This document shows positions 26,084 to 33,846 of a DNA stretch of 64,000 nt, one piece after another (position 1 is the first letter of the stretch; each line of letters starts with the position of its first letter). This DNA comes from Planctomycetota bacterium (GTDB taxonomy: Bacteria > Planctomycetota > B15-G4). The stretch spans positions 1-64,000 of the forward strand of contig JAJDEO010000027.1 in NCBI GenBank assembly GCA_029259745.1. Reading direction: 5' to 3'. The notes beneath the pieces are model-generated. The model saw nothing but the letters and a program-made list of their open reading frames with translations, was not told the origin of the DNA and did not search any database. The position numbers and the translations under genes were made by a program.

Positions 26084-26375
26084 TGATATCCGGATCGCCC
26101 GTGGCGAGGTCTCAACGACTGCGCGCAATCTCGACTGCGCGTGCGTTCTCGCGCTGCGTGTTGTGCGTGCGGCGCGTTCTGTTGGGCCGGGTTATGCATG
26201 GAGAAATGTCGCGCGGGTGTGGCTGCGTCTGCAGGGCAAGAAGAGACGGCATCTTTCGAGAGGTCGGCGAAGTACCACTTCGTTGAGCGCAAGATGTGTG
26301 TTGTTCGACCCAGCCCTGCTGGCACAGCCGCACTCGGGTGCGTGCGACGCGCCGGATGAGTTCTTCAACGGGATG
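26084..26375. other. Intergenic region, no gene seen
   Basis: Between the start of the FG-GAP gene and the stop of the DUF1801 gene, both minus strand. It must hold the FG-GAP promoter. A small inverted repeat (CCAGC/GCTGG, near 26311-26323) and a short sequence at 26346-26369 that recurs near 28801-28824 are the only structures noticed. Confidence 0.35.
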
Positions 26376-26792
26376 TTAGGCGTGCTTGGTCTTCATCGCG
26401 TTGATCGACGCACTGATCAGCTCGGCGAGCACGTCTTCGTCGACGTCCGCGAGCTTGTTGAAGTACAGGCACGACTTGCCGGTCTTGTGCTTGCCGAGCT
26501 TGGCGAGCAGCGCCTCGTAGGAGGCGAAGCCGGACATGATGTAGAGCGTGATGTTGCGCGCCCGCGGTGACAGGCCCGCGAGCGGCCAGTCGCCTGTCAG
26601 ACCCGACGCGTAGCGGTAGGTGTAGCTGCCGTAGCCGATGATCGACTCGCCCCACATCTTCGGGCGCGCGCCCGAGGCGGCCTTCATCATCTTCATGATC
26701 GTGCGCACGTCTCGTCGGCGGTCGGGGTCCTCGACCGCGTCGACGAAGGCCTTCACGCTCTCCGTCGTCGGCTTCGTCTTGGCCTCAGTCAT
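26376..26792 (-). CDS. DUF1801 (YdhG-like) domain protein
   Basis: 138-residue cytosolic protein of the DUF1801/YdhG family, whose function is not established; the fold is iron-chaperone/frataxin-like in some members. Visible family motifs: DAVEDPDRRRDVRTIMKMM near the N-terminus, PKMWGESIIGYGSYTYRY, LSPRARNITLYIM, and the C-terminal GKSCLYFNKLADVDEDVLAELI. The start ATG 26792 lies inside the recJ 3' end (8-base overlap, ATGACTGA), so translation is likely coupled to recJ. The open frame continues upstream to 27515 as a shadow of recJ and is ignored. Full length for the family. Confidence 0.85.
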   Translation of the reverse strand: MTEAKTKPTTESVKAFVDAVEDPDRRRDVRTIMKMMKAASGARPKMWGESIIGYGSYTYRYASGLTGDWPLAGLSPRARNITLYIMSGFASYEALLAKLGKHKTGKSCLYFNKLADVDEDVLAELISASINAMKTKHA

Positions 26793-28539
26793 CGGACGGC
26801 TCGGCGGCCGACTTGCGCATGTCGATGAGTTCGAGTTCGACGGACGTCCGTCCGCGGTAGCGGTTGAGTTTCGGCGTCGCCAGGATGTCGACCATGTCGC
26901 CAGCCGAAAGTTCCTCGGCCCAACGTCCCTTGCCGAACGCGACGCCGCGCATCGACGGGCCGCCCTGCCCGACCTCGGCGCTGAAATGATGTCCGTCGGC
27001 TCCCATCGTGCGCACCGTGTGCAGGGTGACGCCCTGGATGCCGAGGATGGGGCGCGGGTTCTGGTTGCCGAACGGCTCGAGGCGTTCGACCTGGCGCACG
27101 AACTGCTCCGTGATCGCCGACAGCGGCGCCTCGGCCTCGTAGGTGATCGCCGGCGACGACATGCCCGCGGAGAGCGCCTGCGTCCACGTCTGCTGGAAGG
27201 CCGTGCGGAACGCGTCGACGTTCTCCATGCGAATCGAGAAGCCCGCCGCCATCGCGTGTCCGCCGTAGCCTTCGAGGTGATCCGAGCAGGCCGTGAGCGC
27301 TGCGTGCGCATCGAAACCGCGGATCGTGCGCACCGAGCCCTTGCCGATCTCGCCGTTGGCGAACGACACGCAGGCCGTCGGGCGATGGACGCGCCGCGCG
27401 ATGCGACCGGCCGCGAGGCCGAGGATGCCGGGCACCCAGTCGGGGCCGATGAAGATCGGCGCCTCGGTTTCAGGCATCGCGTCGGCGAGCGGCTCGAGCA
27501 ACGCGCACAGCGCACGGTCGGCTTCCTGGCGCTGCGTGTTGAGCTGCTGCAACGTCGCGGCCAGCCCGCGCGCCTGCTCGCTGTCGGTGCACGTCATGAT
27601 CTCGACAGCGACTTCCGAGCGGTCGAGGCGCCCCGCGGCATTGAGTCGCGGTGCGATGCGGAAGGCGACGTCGTCGGCGCGCACATCGTCTTGGAGGTCG
27701 GCGACGTGACGCAGGGCGATGAGTCCGGGGTGGCTGCTCTTGCCGGCCGCGGCGAGTCCGCGCGCGACGAGGATCCGGTTCTCACCGACGAGCGGCATGA
27801 TGTCGGAGATCGTTCCGATCGCAACCCAGCCGAGTGCCTCGCCGAGGCATTGCAGCATCCCGGCCGAGCGTTGCTTGCCGGCGCGCAGCTTCGTCGCCAC
27901 GGCACACGCGAGCTTGAACGCGACGCCGACACCGGCGAGCTCCTTGTTCGGGTAGTTGCAGTCGGGGCGATGGGGGTTCAGCATCGCGTAGGCGGGCGGG
28001 AGCACTTCGCCGGGCAGGTGGTGGTCGGTGACGATGACGTCGACGCCGTCGTTCTGCAGCGCGGCGATCTCGTCGACCGCACTCGTCCCGTTGTCGACGG
28101 AGATCACGAGTGTCGCGCCGCGCTCCTTGATCGCCGCCATGCCGCGTGGCGTGAACGAATAGCCCTCGTAGGCGCGGTTGGGGACGTAGACGCTGACGTC
28201 GACGCCGAGGAAGCGCAGCAGGTGCACGAGCAGCGCCGTGCCGGAAAGCCCGTCGACGTCGACATCGCCATAGACGACCACGACTTCGTGTTCCTTGACG
28301 GCGCGGCCGACGCGCTCGGCGGCACGCTCCATGTCCGCCATGAGGAACGGGTCGTGCAGCTTGTCGACATCCGGCGACAGGTACGCCTGGCCCTCATCGG
28401 GCGTGGCGACGCCGCGGTTGACGAGCAGGCCGGCGAGCAGCAGCGGCACGTCGAGCTTTTCGCTGAGCGTGCGCGCGAGGTGCGGGTCGGGGAACTGCGG
28501 GCGCCAGATCTGGGTGGACTCGAGGGTGGAAGGGCTCAC
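26785..28539 (-). CDS. recJ: Single-stranded-DNA-specific exonuclease RecJ
   Basis: About 584 residues, 5'-3' ssDNA exonuclease acting in RecF-pathway recombination and mismatch repair. DHH phosphoesterase motifs: VVVYGDVDVDGLSGTALL (motif I; family DxDxDG), ISVDNGTS (motif II), VTDHHLPGEVLPPAYAMLNP (motif III, DHH). The DHHA1 domain has GGHAMAAGFSI and the C-terminal OB fold precedes the stop. GTG 28539 is chosen: the sequence downstream aligns with RecJ (WRPQFPDPHLARTLSEKL) and a TAGAAT box lies about 33 bases upstream. A longer frame to 28671 would add residues lacking RecJ character. First gene of a two-gene unit with the DUF1801 gene; divergent from selA. Confidence 0.92.
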   Translation of the reverse strand: MSPSTLESTQIWRPQFPDPHLARTLSEKLDVPLLLAGLLVNRGVATPDEGQAYLSPDVDKLHDPFLMADMERAAERVGRAVKEHEVVVVYGDVDVDGLSGTALLVHLLRFLGVDVSVYVPNRAYEGYSFTPRGMAAIKERGATLVISVDNGTSAVDEIAALQNDGVDVIVTDHHLPGEVLPPAYAMLNPHRPDCNYPNKELAGVGVAFKLACAVATKLRAGKQRSAGMLQCLGEALGWVAIGTISDIMPLVGENRILVARGLAAAGKSSHPGLIALRHVADLQDDVRADDVAFRIAPRLNAAGRLDRSEVAVEIMTCTDSEQARGLAATLQQLNTQRQEADRALCALLEPLADAMPETEAPIFIGPDWVPGILGLAAGRIARRVHRPTACVSFANGEIGKGSVRTIRGFDAHAALTACSDHLEGYGGHAMAAGFSIRMENVDAFRTAFQQTWTQALSAGMSSPAITYEAEAPLSAITEQFVRQVERLEPFGNQNPRPILGIQGVTLHTVRTMGADGHHFSAEVGQGGPSMRGVAFGKGRWAEELSAGDMVDILATPKLNRYRGRTSVELELIDMRKSAAEPSDD

Positions 28540-28850
28540 GTGCAGTCCGTCGTCGGGGATTCGAGTGGGCCATTCTATGCTCTGAGGCCGGTGCACTGCC
28601 GGGGCGCCCGCGGAAATGCGCCGGCCCGCGTCACTTGTGCTCGTCGCCGTCAGCTGAATCGCGCTGCCCAATCAAGCGCCGCGTGACCCCGTGACGCTCA
28701 GCGCGCTGTCGAATCACAAGTGGCCGCGTGGAAACGCCGAGGAATCACTGGTTTCGTCGTTGGTGTTCGCCGGGGCGGGAGGCGGCTGGGTGCGTGCTGC
28801 GCGTCGGATGAGTGATTCAACGGGCCGCTTGGCCCGGTAGGATGCAGCTC
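28540..28850. other. Divergent promoter region of recJ and selA
   Basis: No gene. On the minus strand TAGAAT (28577-28572) fits the recJ -10. On the plus strand TAGGAT (28838-28843) lies only 7 bases before the selA ATG, which would give a leaderless or nearly leaderless mRNA. No clear -35 partners. Confidence 0.4.
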
Positions 28851-30260
28851 ATGATGAGGTCTTCGCTGCAGGATCGACTCCGCGCGCTTCCGTCAGTGGA
28901 CGCTGTCTTGCGTGTGCTGGGCGACGCGTCGCGCAAGGCCGACGTGCGCGCGGCGCTTGACGCACTGCGCGACGAGATCCGCGCTGGCGCGCTCGCCGAC
29001 GGGCCCGCGCCCACGGCCGAGCAGGTTGCCGAGCGCGTGACGACGAGCAGCGCCGCGGCGCTGTACCCGCGCACGGTCAACGGCACGGGCGTCTTCCTGC
29101 ACACCGGCCTTGGTCGCACGCCGCTGGCGCCGAGCGCCGTCGCCGCGCTGACCGAGATCGCGTCGGGCTTCTCGATCGTCGAGGTCGACGCCGCGACGGG
29201 TCAGCGCAATCAACGCGAACGCGCGCTCGTCGACGTGCTTACGGCCGTCACCGGCGCGCCGTCAGGTCTCGTCGTGAACAACAACGCCGCGGCACTCGTG
29301 CTGTTGCTGCGCACGATCGGACAAGCCGCACGTGCGCGGCGCGTGGCCGAGGGTGGCGCCGACGAGCGGTCCGAAGTGATCGTGTCGCGCGGCGAGCTGA
29401 TCGAGATCGGCGGCGGGTTCCGACTGCCGGACATCATGGAAACGGCGGGCGTGAAACTCGTCGAAGTCGGCGCGACGAACCGCACGAACGCGAACGACTT
29501 CGAACGCGCGATCACGCCGCGCACGGCGCTGCTGCTGCGCATGCACACGAGCAACTATCGCATCGTCGGTTTCCATGACATGCCGACGCGCGAGCAGCTC
29601 GTCGAGATCGCCCAGCGCGCCGACGTCCCCTTCGCCGAAGACACCGGCTCGGGCCTGCTCGACGCCCAGCCCGGCGTGCTCGCCCACGAACCCGACGTCC
29701 GCTCGGCCCTCGCCGCCGGCGTCGACCTCGTCTGCTTCAGCGGCGACAAGCTCCTCGGCGGCCCGCAGGCCGGCATCCTCGTGGGGCGCAGCGACATCAT
29801 CACCGCGCTGCGCGCCGACGCGATGTTCCGCGCCTTCCGCCCCGACCGCCTCACCCTCGCAGCACTCGCGGCCACGCTCCAAGCGCACCAACGCGACCCG
29901 CAGGGCGTGCCCGTCCTCACCTCGCTGCGCCGCTCACCGCGCGAACGCCTCGAACATGCCCGCGCCCTCGCATCGCAGCTCACGTCGACGTGCCCCGACG
30001 TCGCCACGTTCACGGCGATCACAACGGAAGGCGAGGCCGGCTCGGGCTCCGTCCCCGGTCGCACCGTCACGTCGGCTGGCGTCGAGATCAACCCACGCGA
30101 CGTCGACGCCGCCACGCTCGCCGAGCGCCTCCGCCTCGGAACTCCGTCGGTCTTCGCGAAGCTCTGGCGCGACCGAGTCGTGATCGACGTGCTCGCCCTG
30201 TTGCCCGGCGACGATGAGCGCGTCACAGACGCGTTGAGCGCCGCTCTCTCGGGGACGTGA
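28851..30260 (+). CDS. selA: L-seryl-tRNA(Sec) selenium transferase
   Basis: PLP enzyme converting seryl-tRNA(Sec) to selenocysteinyl-tRNA(Sec) with selenophosphate. 469 residues, close to the usual ~460. Family signatures: N-terminal LPSVDAVL, NGTGVFLHTGLGRTPLAPSAV, VVNNNAAALVLLL, VSRGELIEIGGGFRLPDIM, VGATNRT, HTSNYRIVGF, the PLP-lysine segment FSGDKLLGGPQAGILVG, and a C-terminal GEAGSGSVPG. ATG 28851 is used (the second of the Met pair is equally possible); AGGA lies 8 bases upstream and doubles with a TAGGAT box. The tRNA-Sec gene lies 3.5 kb downstream on the same strand. selB and selD are not in the window. Confidence 0.95.
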   Translation: MMRSSLQDRLRALPSVDAVLRVLGDASRKADVRAALDALRDEIRAGALADGPAPTAEQVAERVTTSSAAALYPRTVNGTGVFLHTGLGRTPLAPSAVAALTEIASGFSIVEVDAATGQRNQRERALVDVLTAVTGAPSGLVVNNNAAALVLLLRTIGQAARARRVAEGGADERSEVIVSRGELIEIGGGFRLPDIMETAGVKLVEVGATNRTNANDFERAITPRTALLLRMHTSNYRIVGFHDMPTREQLVEIAQRADVPFAEDTGSGLLDAQPGVLAHEPDVRSALAAGVDLVCFSGDKLLGGPQAGILVGRSDIITALRADAMFRAFRPDRLTLAALAATLQAHQRDPQGVPVLTSLRRSPRERLEHARALASQLTSTCPDVATFTAITTEGEAGSGSVPGRTVTSAGVEINPRDVDAATLAERLRLGTPSVFAKLWRDRVVIDVLALLPGDDERVTDALSAALSGT

Positions 30261-30307
30261 CTCGCGAGCCTGTCGAGACGCCGCCGCCGAGTCGGTGAGC
30301 TGGCGCT

Positions 30308-31786
30308 TCAGTCGGCGACGAGCTGGAGGTAGCGTCCGCCCGAGTCGTTGGCGACTTGCTCGAGGAAGTCGCCGGCCTGGACTTCGTTCGTGAGGGACAG
30401 GCAGTGGATGCGGAGCTGGAGCACGTCGTTGCGCTCGGCGATGTAGTCGCGCAGCAGGTCGACGGCCTGGATCGTGCCTTCGGTGGGGACGCCGTCGCTG
30501 AGGAAGAAGAGCGTGTCGACGTCTTCGGCCTTGTCGATGGGGGCGTCGAGCGCCTCCTCGGCCATGTCGAAGACGAACGCGAGTGCCTCGTAGACGTTCG
30601 TCGCGCCGCTGGCGTGGTACTTCTCGACGACGGCCGACGCGTTGCGCTTGTTGCGTTCGTTCGCCGGCACGAGGCTCGAGTTCCACCACTTCGCCTTGTC
30701 GGAGAAGGTGACGAGGTTGAACGCCACGTCGCGGTCGAGGTTCTCGATGAGACGCTTGAGCTCGCGCTTCGTGATGTCGATGCGCGGCGAGGTGCCTTCG
30801 TAAATGCTGCGCACGTCGACGGGCGTTGACATCGAACCCGAGACGTCCGTGACGAGCACGAACCGTCGTGACAGCGTCTTGATGCCGTAGTAGTTGAGGC
30901 CGCCGGAGTACTGCGCGGGCATCAGCGCGGCGCGGTCGGCGCGGGCCATGAAGTCTTCGGGCGGATCGGCGATGAACTCACGCCAGCGTTCGATGTTGAG
31001 CCCGAAGGTGCGCCCCGTCAGGCGCTGCAAGCGTGTGAGGCAGTCTTCGCGCAGGCGGCCGGGTTCGTCGGCGAACTGCTCGACGAGCGCTGCGATCGAC
31101 TTGTGCGTCTTGATGTCCGAGAGGGCGTTGATGACGCCCAGCCGAACGCGCCAGCGTTCGTCACGCCCCAGCGAGCGCAGCAGCGGCAGAGCACGCGTGC
31201 CCGCCAGTCGCGAGAGGGCCTCGGGCACCTCCATGCGCACGCGCTCGGACGGATCGGCGGCGAGGTCGATGATCGCTTCGAGGGCCTCGTCGTCGCGCAC
31301 GCGACCCAGCGCCGCGACGGCCGCGGCACGCACCTCCGGCACGGCGTCACCGAGCGCCGCACGTGTCGGCACGATCCAGTCGAACGATGTCGGGCGCCCC
31401 TCGCCGAGCGCACGGATCGACTGGGCGCGGACCGTCGCCGAGCGGCTCCCGACACCCGAGCGCACGAGCATGGCGACGCTCTCGCGCTCGCGATAGCCGG
31501 CGAGGATCCGGCGCGCGATCGGGAAGAAGGCGGGCTCGCCGGTTTTGAAGACGTCGAGCAGCGAGTCGACACAGACGGGCGAGTCGAAGGCCGCGAGGTC
31601 CAGCATCGCGTAGCGGATCGTGATCGGGATGCCCTGGCGCCAGGCGTCGCGGAACTCGCGCGAGGCCTCCTTGGGGTTGTCCGAAGCGCTGGCCGTCGCG
31701 CCACCGAGGACGAGCGCGGCAACCAGCCAAACACCACGCCACGAGCGCGCGCGGCAGGGGACGGCGGTGGACGCGGGCTCGCTCAT
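30308..31786 (-). CDS. Exported HEAT-repeat/von Willebrand factor A protein
   Basis: 492 residues. The signal peptide (RSWRGVWLVAALVLGGATASAS) follows ATG 31786, preceded by AGGAAG. Residues about 40-270 are HEAT repeats (VRAAAVAALGRVRDDEALEAI, VRMEVPEALSRLAGTRAL, WRVRLGVINALSDIKTHKSIAALV). Residues about 300-492 are a vWA domain with an intact MIDAS: VTDVSGSMS (DxSxS), a Thr in SGATNVYEAL, and SDGVPTEG. This implies a periplasmic or surface metal-dependent binding protein. Planctomycete genomes hold many such HEAT-vWA proteins of unknown partner. It is convergent with selA and upstream of no coupled gene. Confidence 0.8.
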   Translation of the reverse strand: MSEPASTAVPCRARSWRGVWLVAALVLGGATASASDNPKEASREFRDAWRQGIPITIRYAMLDLAAFDSPVCVDSLLDVFKTGEPAFFPIARRILAGYRERESVAMLVRSGVGSRSATVRAQSIRALGEGRPTSFDWIVPTRAALGDAVPEVRAAAVAALGRVRDDEALEAIIDLAADPSERVRMEVPEALSRLAGTRALPLLRSLGRDERWRVRLGVINALSDIKTHKSIAALVEQFADEPGRLREDCLTRLQRLTGRTFGLNIERWREFIADPPEDFMARADRAALMPAQYSGGLNYYGIKTLSRRFVLVTDVSGSMSTPVDVRSIYEGTSPRIDITKRELKRLIENLDRDVAFNLVTFSDKAKWWNSSLVPANERNKRNASAVVEKYHASGATNVYEALAFVFDMAEEALDAPIDKAEDVDTLFFLSDGVPTEGTIQAVDLLRDYIAERNDVLQLRIHCLSLTNEVQAGDFLEQVANDSGGRYLQLVAD

Positions 31787-31832
31787 GGCTCTTCCTATCG
31801 GCAGGCAAGACGCCTGGTCACGCAACAACTCG

Positions 31833-32738
31833 TCACCAAGCCTCAGCGACAGCGCCTGGATAGGCCGCAGCCGTGACATGGCGCATCAGGACAGCATTCG
31901 TGACGGGGCCGACGCCGCCGGGAACGGGCGTGAGCAGCCCAGCCACCTCGCCGACGGCCGGGTCGACGTCGCCGACGAGCCCGACGCTGCCGTCGGCCCG
32001 CGTGACCTCGTGGATCCCGACGTCGATTACCGTCGCGCCGGTCTTGACCATCTCGGGCTTGAGCAGTCCGCGCACACCCGTGGCGATCACGACGATGTCG
32101 GCGATGCGCGTGTGGGCGGCCAGGTCGGGTGTGTGTCGATGGCAGAGCGTGACGGTGGCATCGGCATCGACGCCGCCGCCCGCAGACAGCATGGCCGCGA
32201 GCGGGCGTCCGACGACGAGGCTGCGGCCGGCGATCACGACGTGCTTGCCGCGCGGCATGCAGCGCTCGTCCGACATGAGCAACTCGACGACGGCGGCGGC
32301 CGTGGCCGGCCCGACGTGCATGCGACGGCCCGCGAACACCTGACCCAGCGCCGCGGCGCTGAGGCCGTCGACATCCTTGGCCAGCGGAACCGCATCGACG
32401 ACGGCCGCACGACTGACGCCTGCGGGCAGCGGGAACTGCACCATCAATCCGTGCACGTCGCTGCTGCTGCCAGCCTGCTCGATCGCCGCGACGATCTGCG
32501 CCTCGCTGGCATCGCCGGGCAGCTCGACGCGCGACGTGCGCACACCGAGCTTGGCGGCCGTCCGGTCGATTGCGTCGAGGTACGCCAACGACGGCGCGCT
32601 GCGTCCTGCGATGACGTTGACGAGGTGCGGCGCCGCCAACCCCTGCTCGGCGGCCTTGGCGATCGCGGCGCGCACGTCGGCCTTGATCGCCTTGGCGACG
32701 GGCGCACCACGCAGCGGCTCAGACGTCACGACGTCCAT
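31833..32738 (-). CDS. folD: FolD-like methylene-THF dehydrogenase/cyclohydrolase homologue, catalytic Lys missing
   Basis: 301 residues, homologous along its length to FolD (NADP-dependent methylene-THF dehydrogenase plus methenyl-THF cyclohydrolase). Conserved: HGLMVQFPLPAGV, KDVDG, the Rossmann segment VIAGRSLVVGRPLAAML, VIDVGI and TPVPGGVGPVT. The essential Lys of the SxxYxxxK motif (Lys54 in E. coli) is Ile57 here (APSLAYLDAIDR). The usual PCTP motif reads VGPATA and the Asn after DVDG is not conserved. Cyclohydrolase activity is thus doubtful; it may be dehydrogenase-only or have another role. ATG 32738 has AGGAAGA upstream; GTG 32765 is possible. A TPR gene lies 43 bases upstream on the same strand. 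Confidence 0.8.
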   Translation of the reverse strand: MDVVTSEPLRGAPVAKAIKADVRAAIAKAAEQGLAAPHLVNVIAGRSAPSLAYLDAIDRTAAKLGVRTSRVELPGDASEAQIVAAIEQAGSSSDVHGLMVQFPLPAGVSRAAVVDAVPLAKDVDGLSAAALGQVFAGRRMHVGPATAAAVVELLMSDERCMPRGKHVVIAGRSLVVGRPLAAMLSAGGGVDADATVTLCHRHTPDLAAHTRIADIVVIATGVRGLLKPEMVKTGATVIDVGIHEVTRADGSVGLVGDVDPAVGEVAGLLTPVPGGVGPVTNAVLMRHVTAAAYPGAVAEAW

Positions 32739-32781
32739 CGGATCTTCTTCCTCACTCGGGCTCACGGGAATGGACGCACGC

Positions 32782-33498
32782 TCACTTCGCGGCCTTACGC
32801 GCTTTCTTCAAAGCCTTGAGCTGCGTCTGCATGCGGTTGCGTGGCATGTAGGCGCCGTTCTCCTCGGCAAGCGGGATGCCCTTCTCGTAGACGGCGATGG
32901 CTTCCTCGGGCACGTTGGCCTCCTCGAGCGTCAAGCCGAGGTCGAGGTAGACGGGCGCGTTGTTCGCGTTGATCGACAGCGCGTGGCGCAGGTGTCCGAT
33001 CGCCTTGGCCGGCATGCCGAGCTTGCGATACGAGCCTGCGAGGGCGACGCGCGCGAGCGGGTCGTCGGGGTTCGCGGCGACCTTGGCCTCCTGCTTCTCG
33101 ACGAGTTCAGGGTCGACGATTCCGCCGATGCCCTTGTCCTTCGACGGGTCGCCGCCCTTGCGCTTGATCTCCTCTTTCCAACCGAGGACGCGCGCCTTGG
33201 CCTGCCACTCCTCGGCCGTCTCCTTGTCGCCCTTCAACATCCAGAAGCGCGACATGTTGGCGTGACCCATGAGGCTGTCGGGACGCAGCTTGACGAGGCG
33301 TTCGGTCAGCTCGATGGCGCGGTCGTTGTCGCCCTCTTCAGAGAGAAGCATGCCGAGCACTTCGAGGCTGTCGCCGTGATCGGGATCTTCGGCGAGGATG
33401 GCTTCGAGGATCGCGCGGGCCTCGTCGACCTTCTTGGAGCGACGGGCTTTGAGCGCGCGCATGAACTGCATGTCGAGCGGCGAGGGTGCGTCGGGCAT
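32782..33498 (-). CDS. Cytoplasmic TPR protein
   Basis: 238 residues with about five TPR-like helical pairs: EARAILEAILAEDPDHGDSLEVLG, RAIELTERLVKLRPDS, KETAEEWQAKARVLGW, and near the C-terminus KAIGHLRHALSINANN, PVYLDLG and EEAIAVYEKGIPLAEENG. It ends in a lysine-rich tail (LKALKKARKAAK). There is no signal peptide or transmembrane segment. A scaffold or chaperone-like role is all that can be said. It may be co-transcribed with the folD homologue, with 43 bases between the stop codon and the folD ATG (16 bases to GTG 32765). The tRNA-Sec gene lies upstream on the opposite strand. Confidence 0.75.
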   Translation of the reverse strand: MPDAPSPLDMQFMRALKARRSKKVDEARAILEAILAEDPDHGDSLEVLGMLLSEEGDNDRAIELTERLVKLRPDSLMGHANMSRFWMLKGDKETAEEWQAKARVLGWKEEIKRKGGDPSKDKGIGGIVDPELVEKQEAKVAANPDDPLARVALAGSYRKLGMPAKAIGHLRHALSINANNAPVYLDLGLTLEEANVPEEAIAVYEKGIPLAEENGAYMPRNRMQTQLKALKKARKAAK

Positions 33499-33721
33499 CG
33501 AACGGTTCCGCGGGCGGCGTGGGGTGGCAAGAGAGTTATCGTACCGCGCGGCGGGGGGCGAATCGACGCAAGTGCCGGAGGGCGTTCCGCGGGCCGAGCA
33601 CGGTGCCTGTGGCCGGCGTCGTGGGCGGGGTTCCGCACCCGGATCGGCGGACTTCGGTCGCGTGCAGCGCGGCTGTCCTCTACACTCACAAGCCTGGTCG
33701 AGACGCGCTGCGTTTCACTGC
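33499..33721. other. Upstream region of selC
   Basis: No gene. TACACT near 33681-33686 is a plausible -10 for the tRNA; no good -35 is seen at 17 bases. Confidence 0.3.
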
Positions 33722-33818
33722 GGGAGCGGCAAGGTGCTGGTGTGCCTACTGGTCTTCAAAACCAGATGGGGGGCTGACCAGGTCCCCGGGTGGGTTCGAT
33801 TCCCATGCGCTCCCGCCA
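33722..33818 (+). tRNA. selC: tRNA-Sec (anticodon UCA)
   Basis: 97 nt including an encoded CCA. The anticodon stem CTGGT/ACCAG encloses loop CTTCAAA, anticodon TCA, which reads UGA. A long 6-bp D stem (AGGTGC/GTGCCT, with wobbles) and 4-base loop TGGT, a long variable arm (GGGG...CCCC), and a T arm GTGGG-TTCGATT-CCCAT are as in bacterial tRNA-Sec. The acceptor stem is GGGAGCG(G)/(G)CGCTCCC, seven clear pairs with a G-G mismatch at the eighth. The overall layout follows E. coli selC closely. Confidence 0.95.
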
Positions 33819-33846
33819 CTTTCCCCGCGCCGCGGGAAGCGACGGT

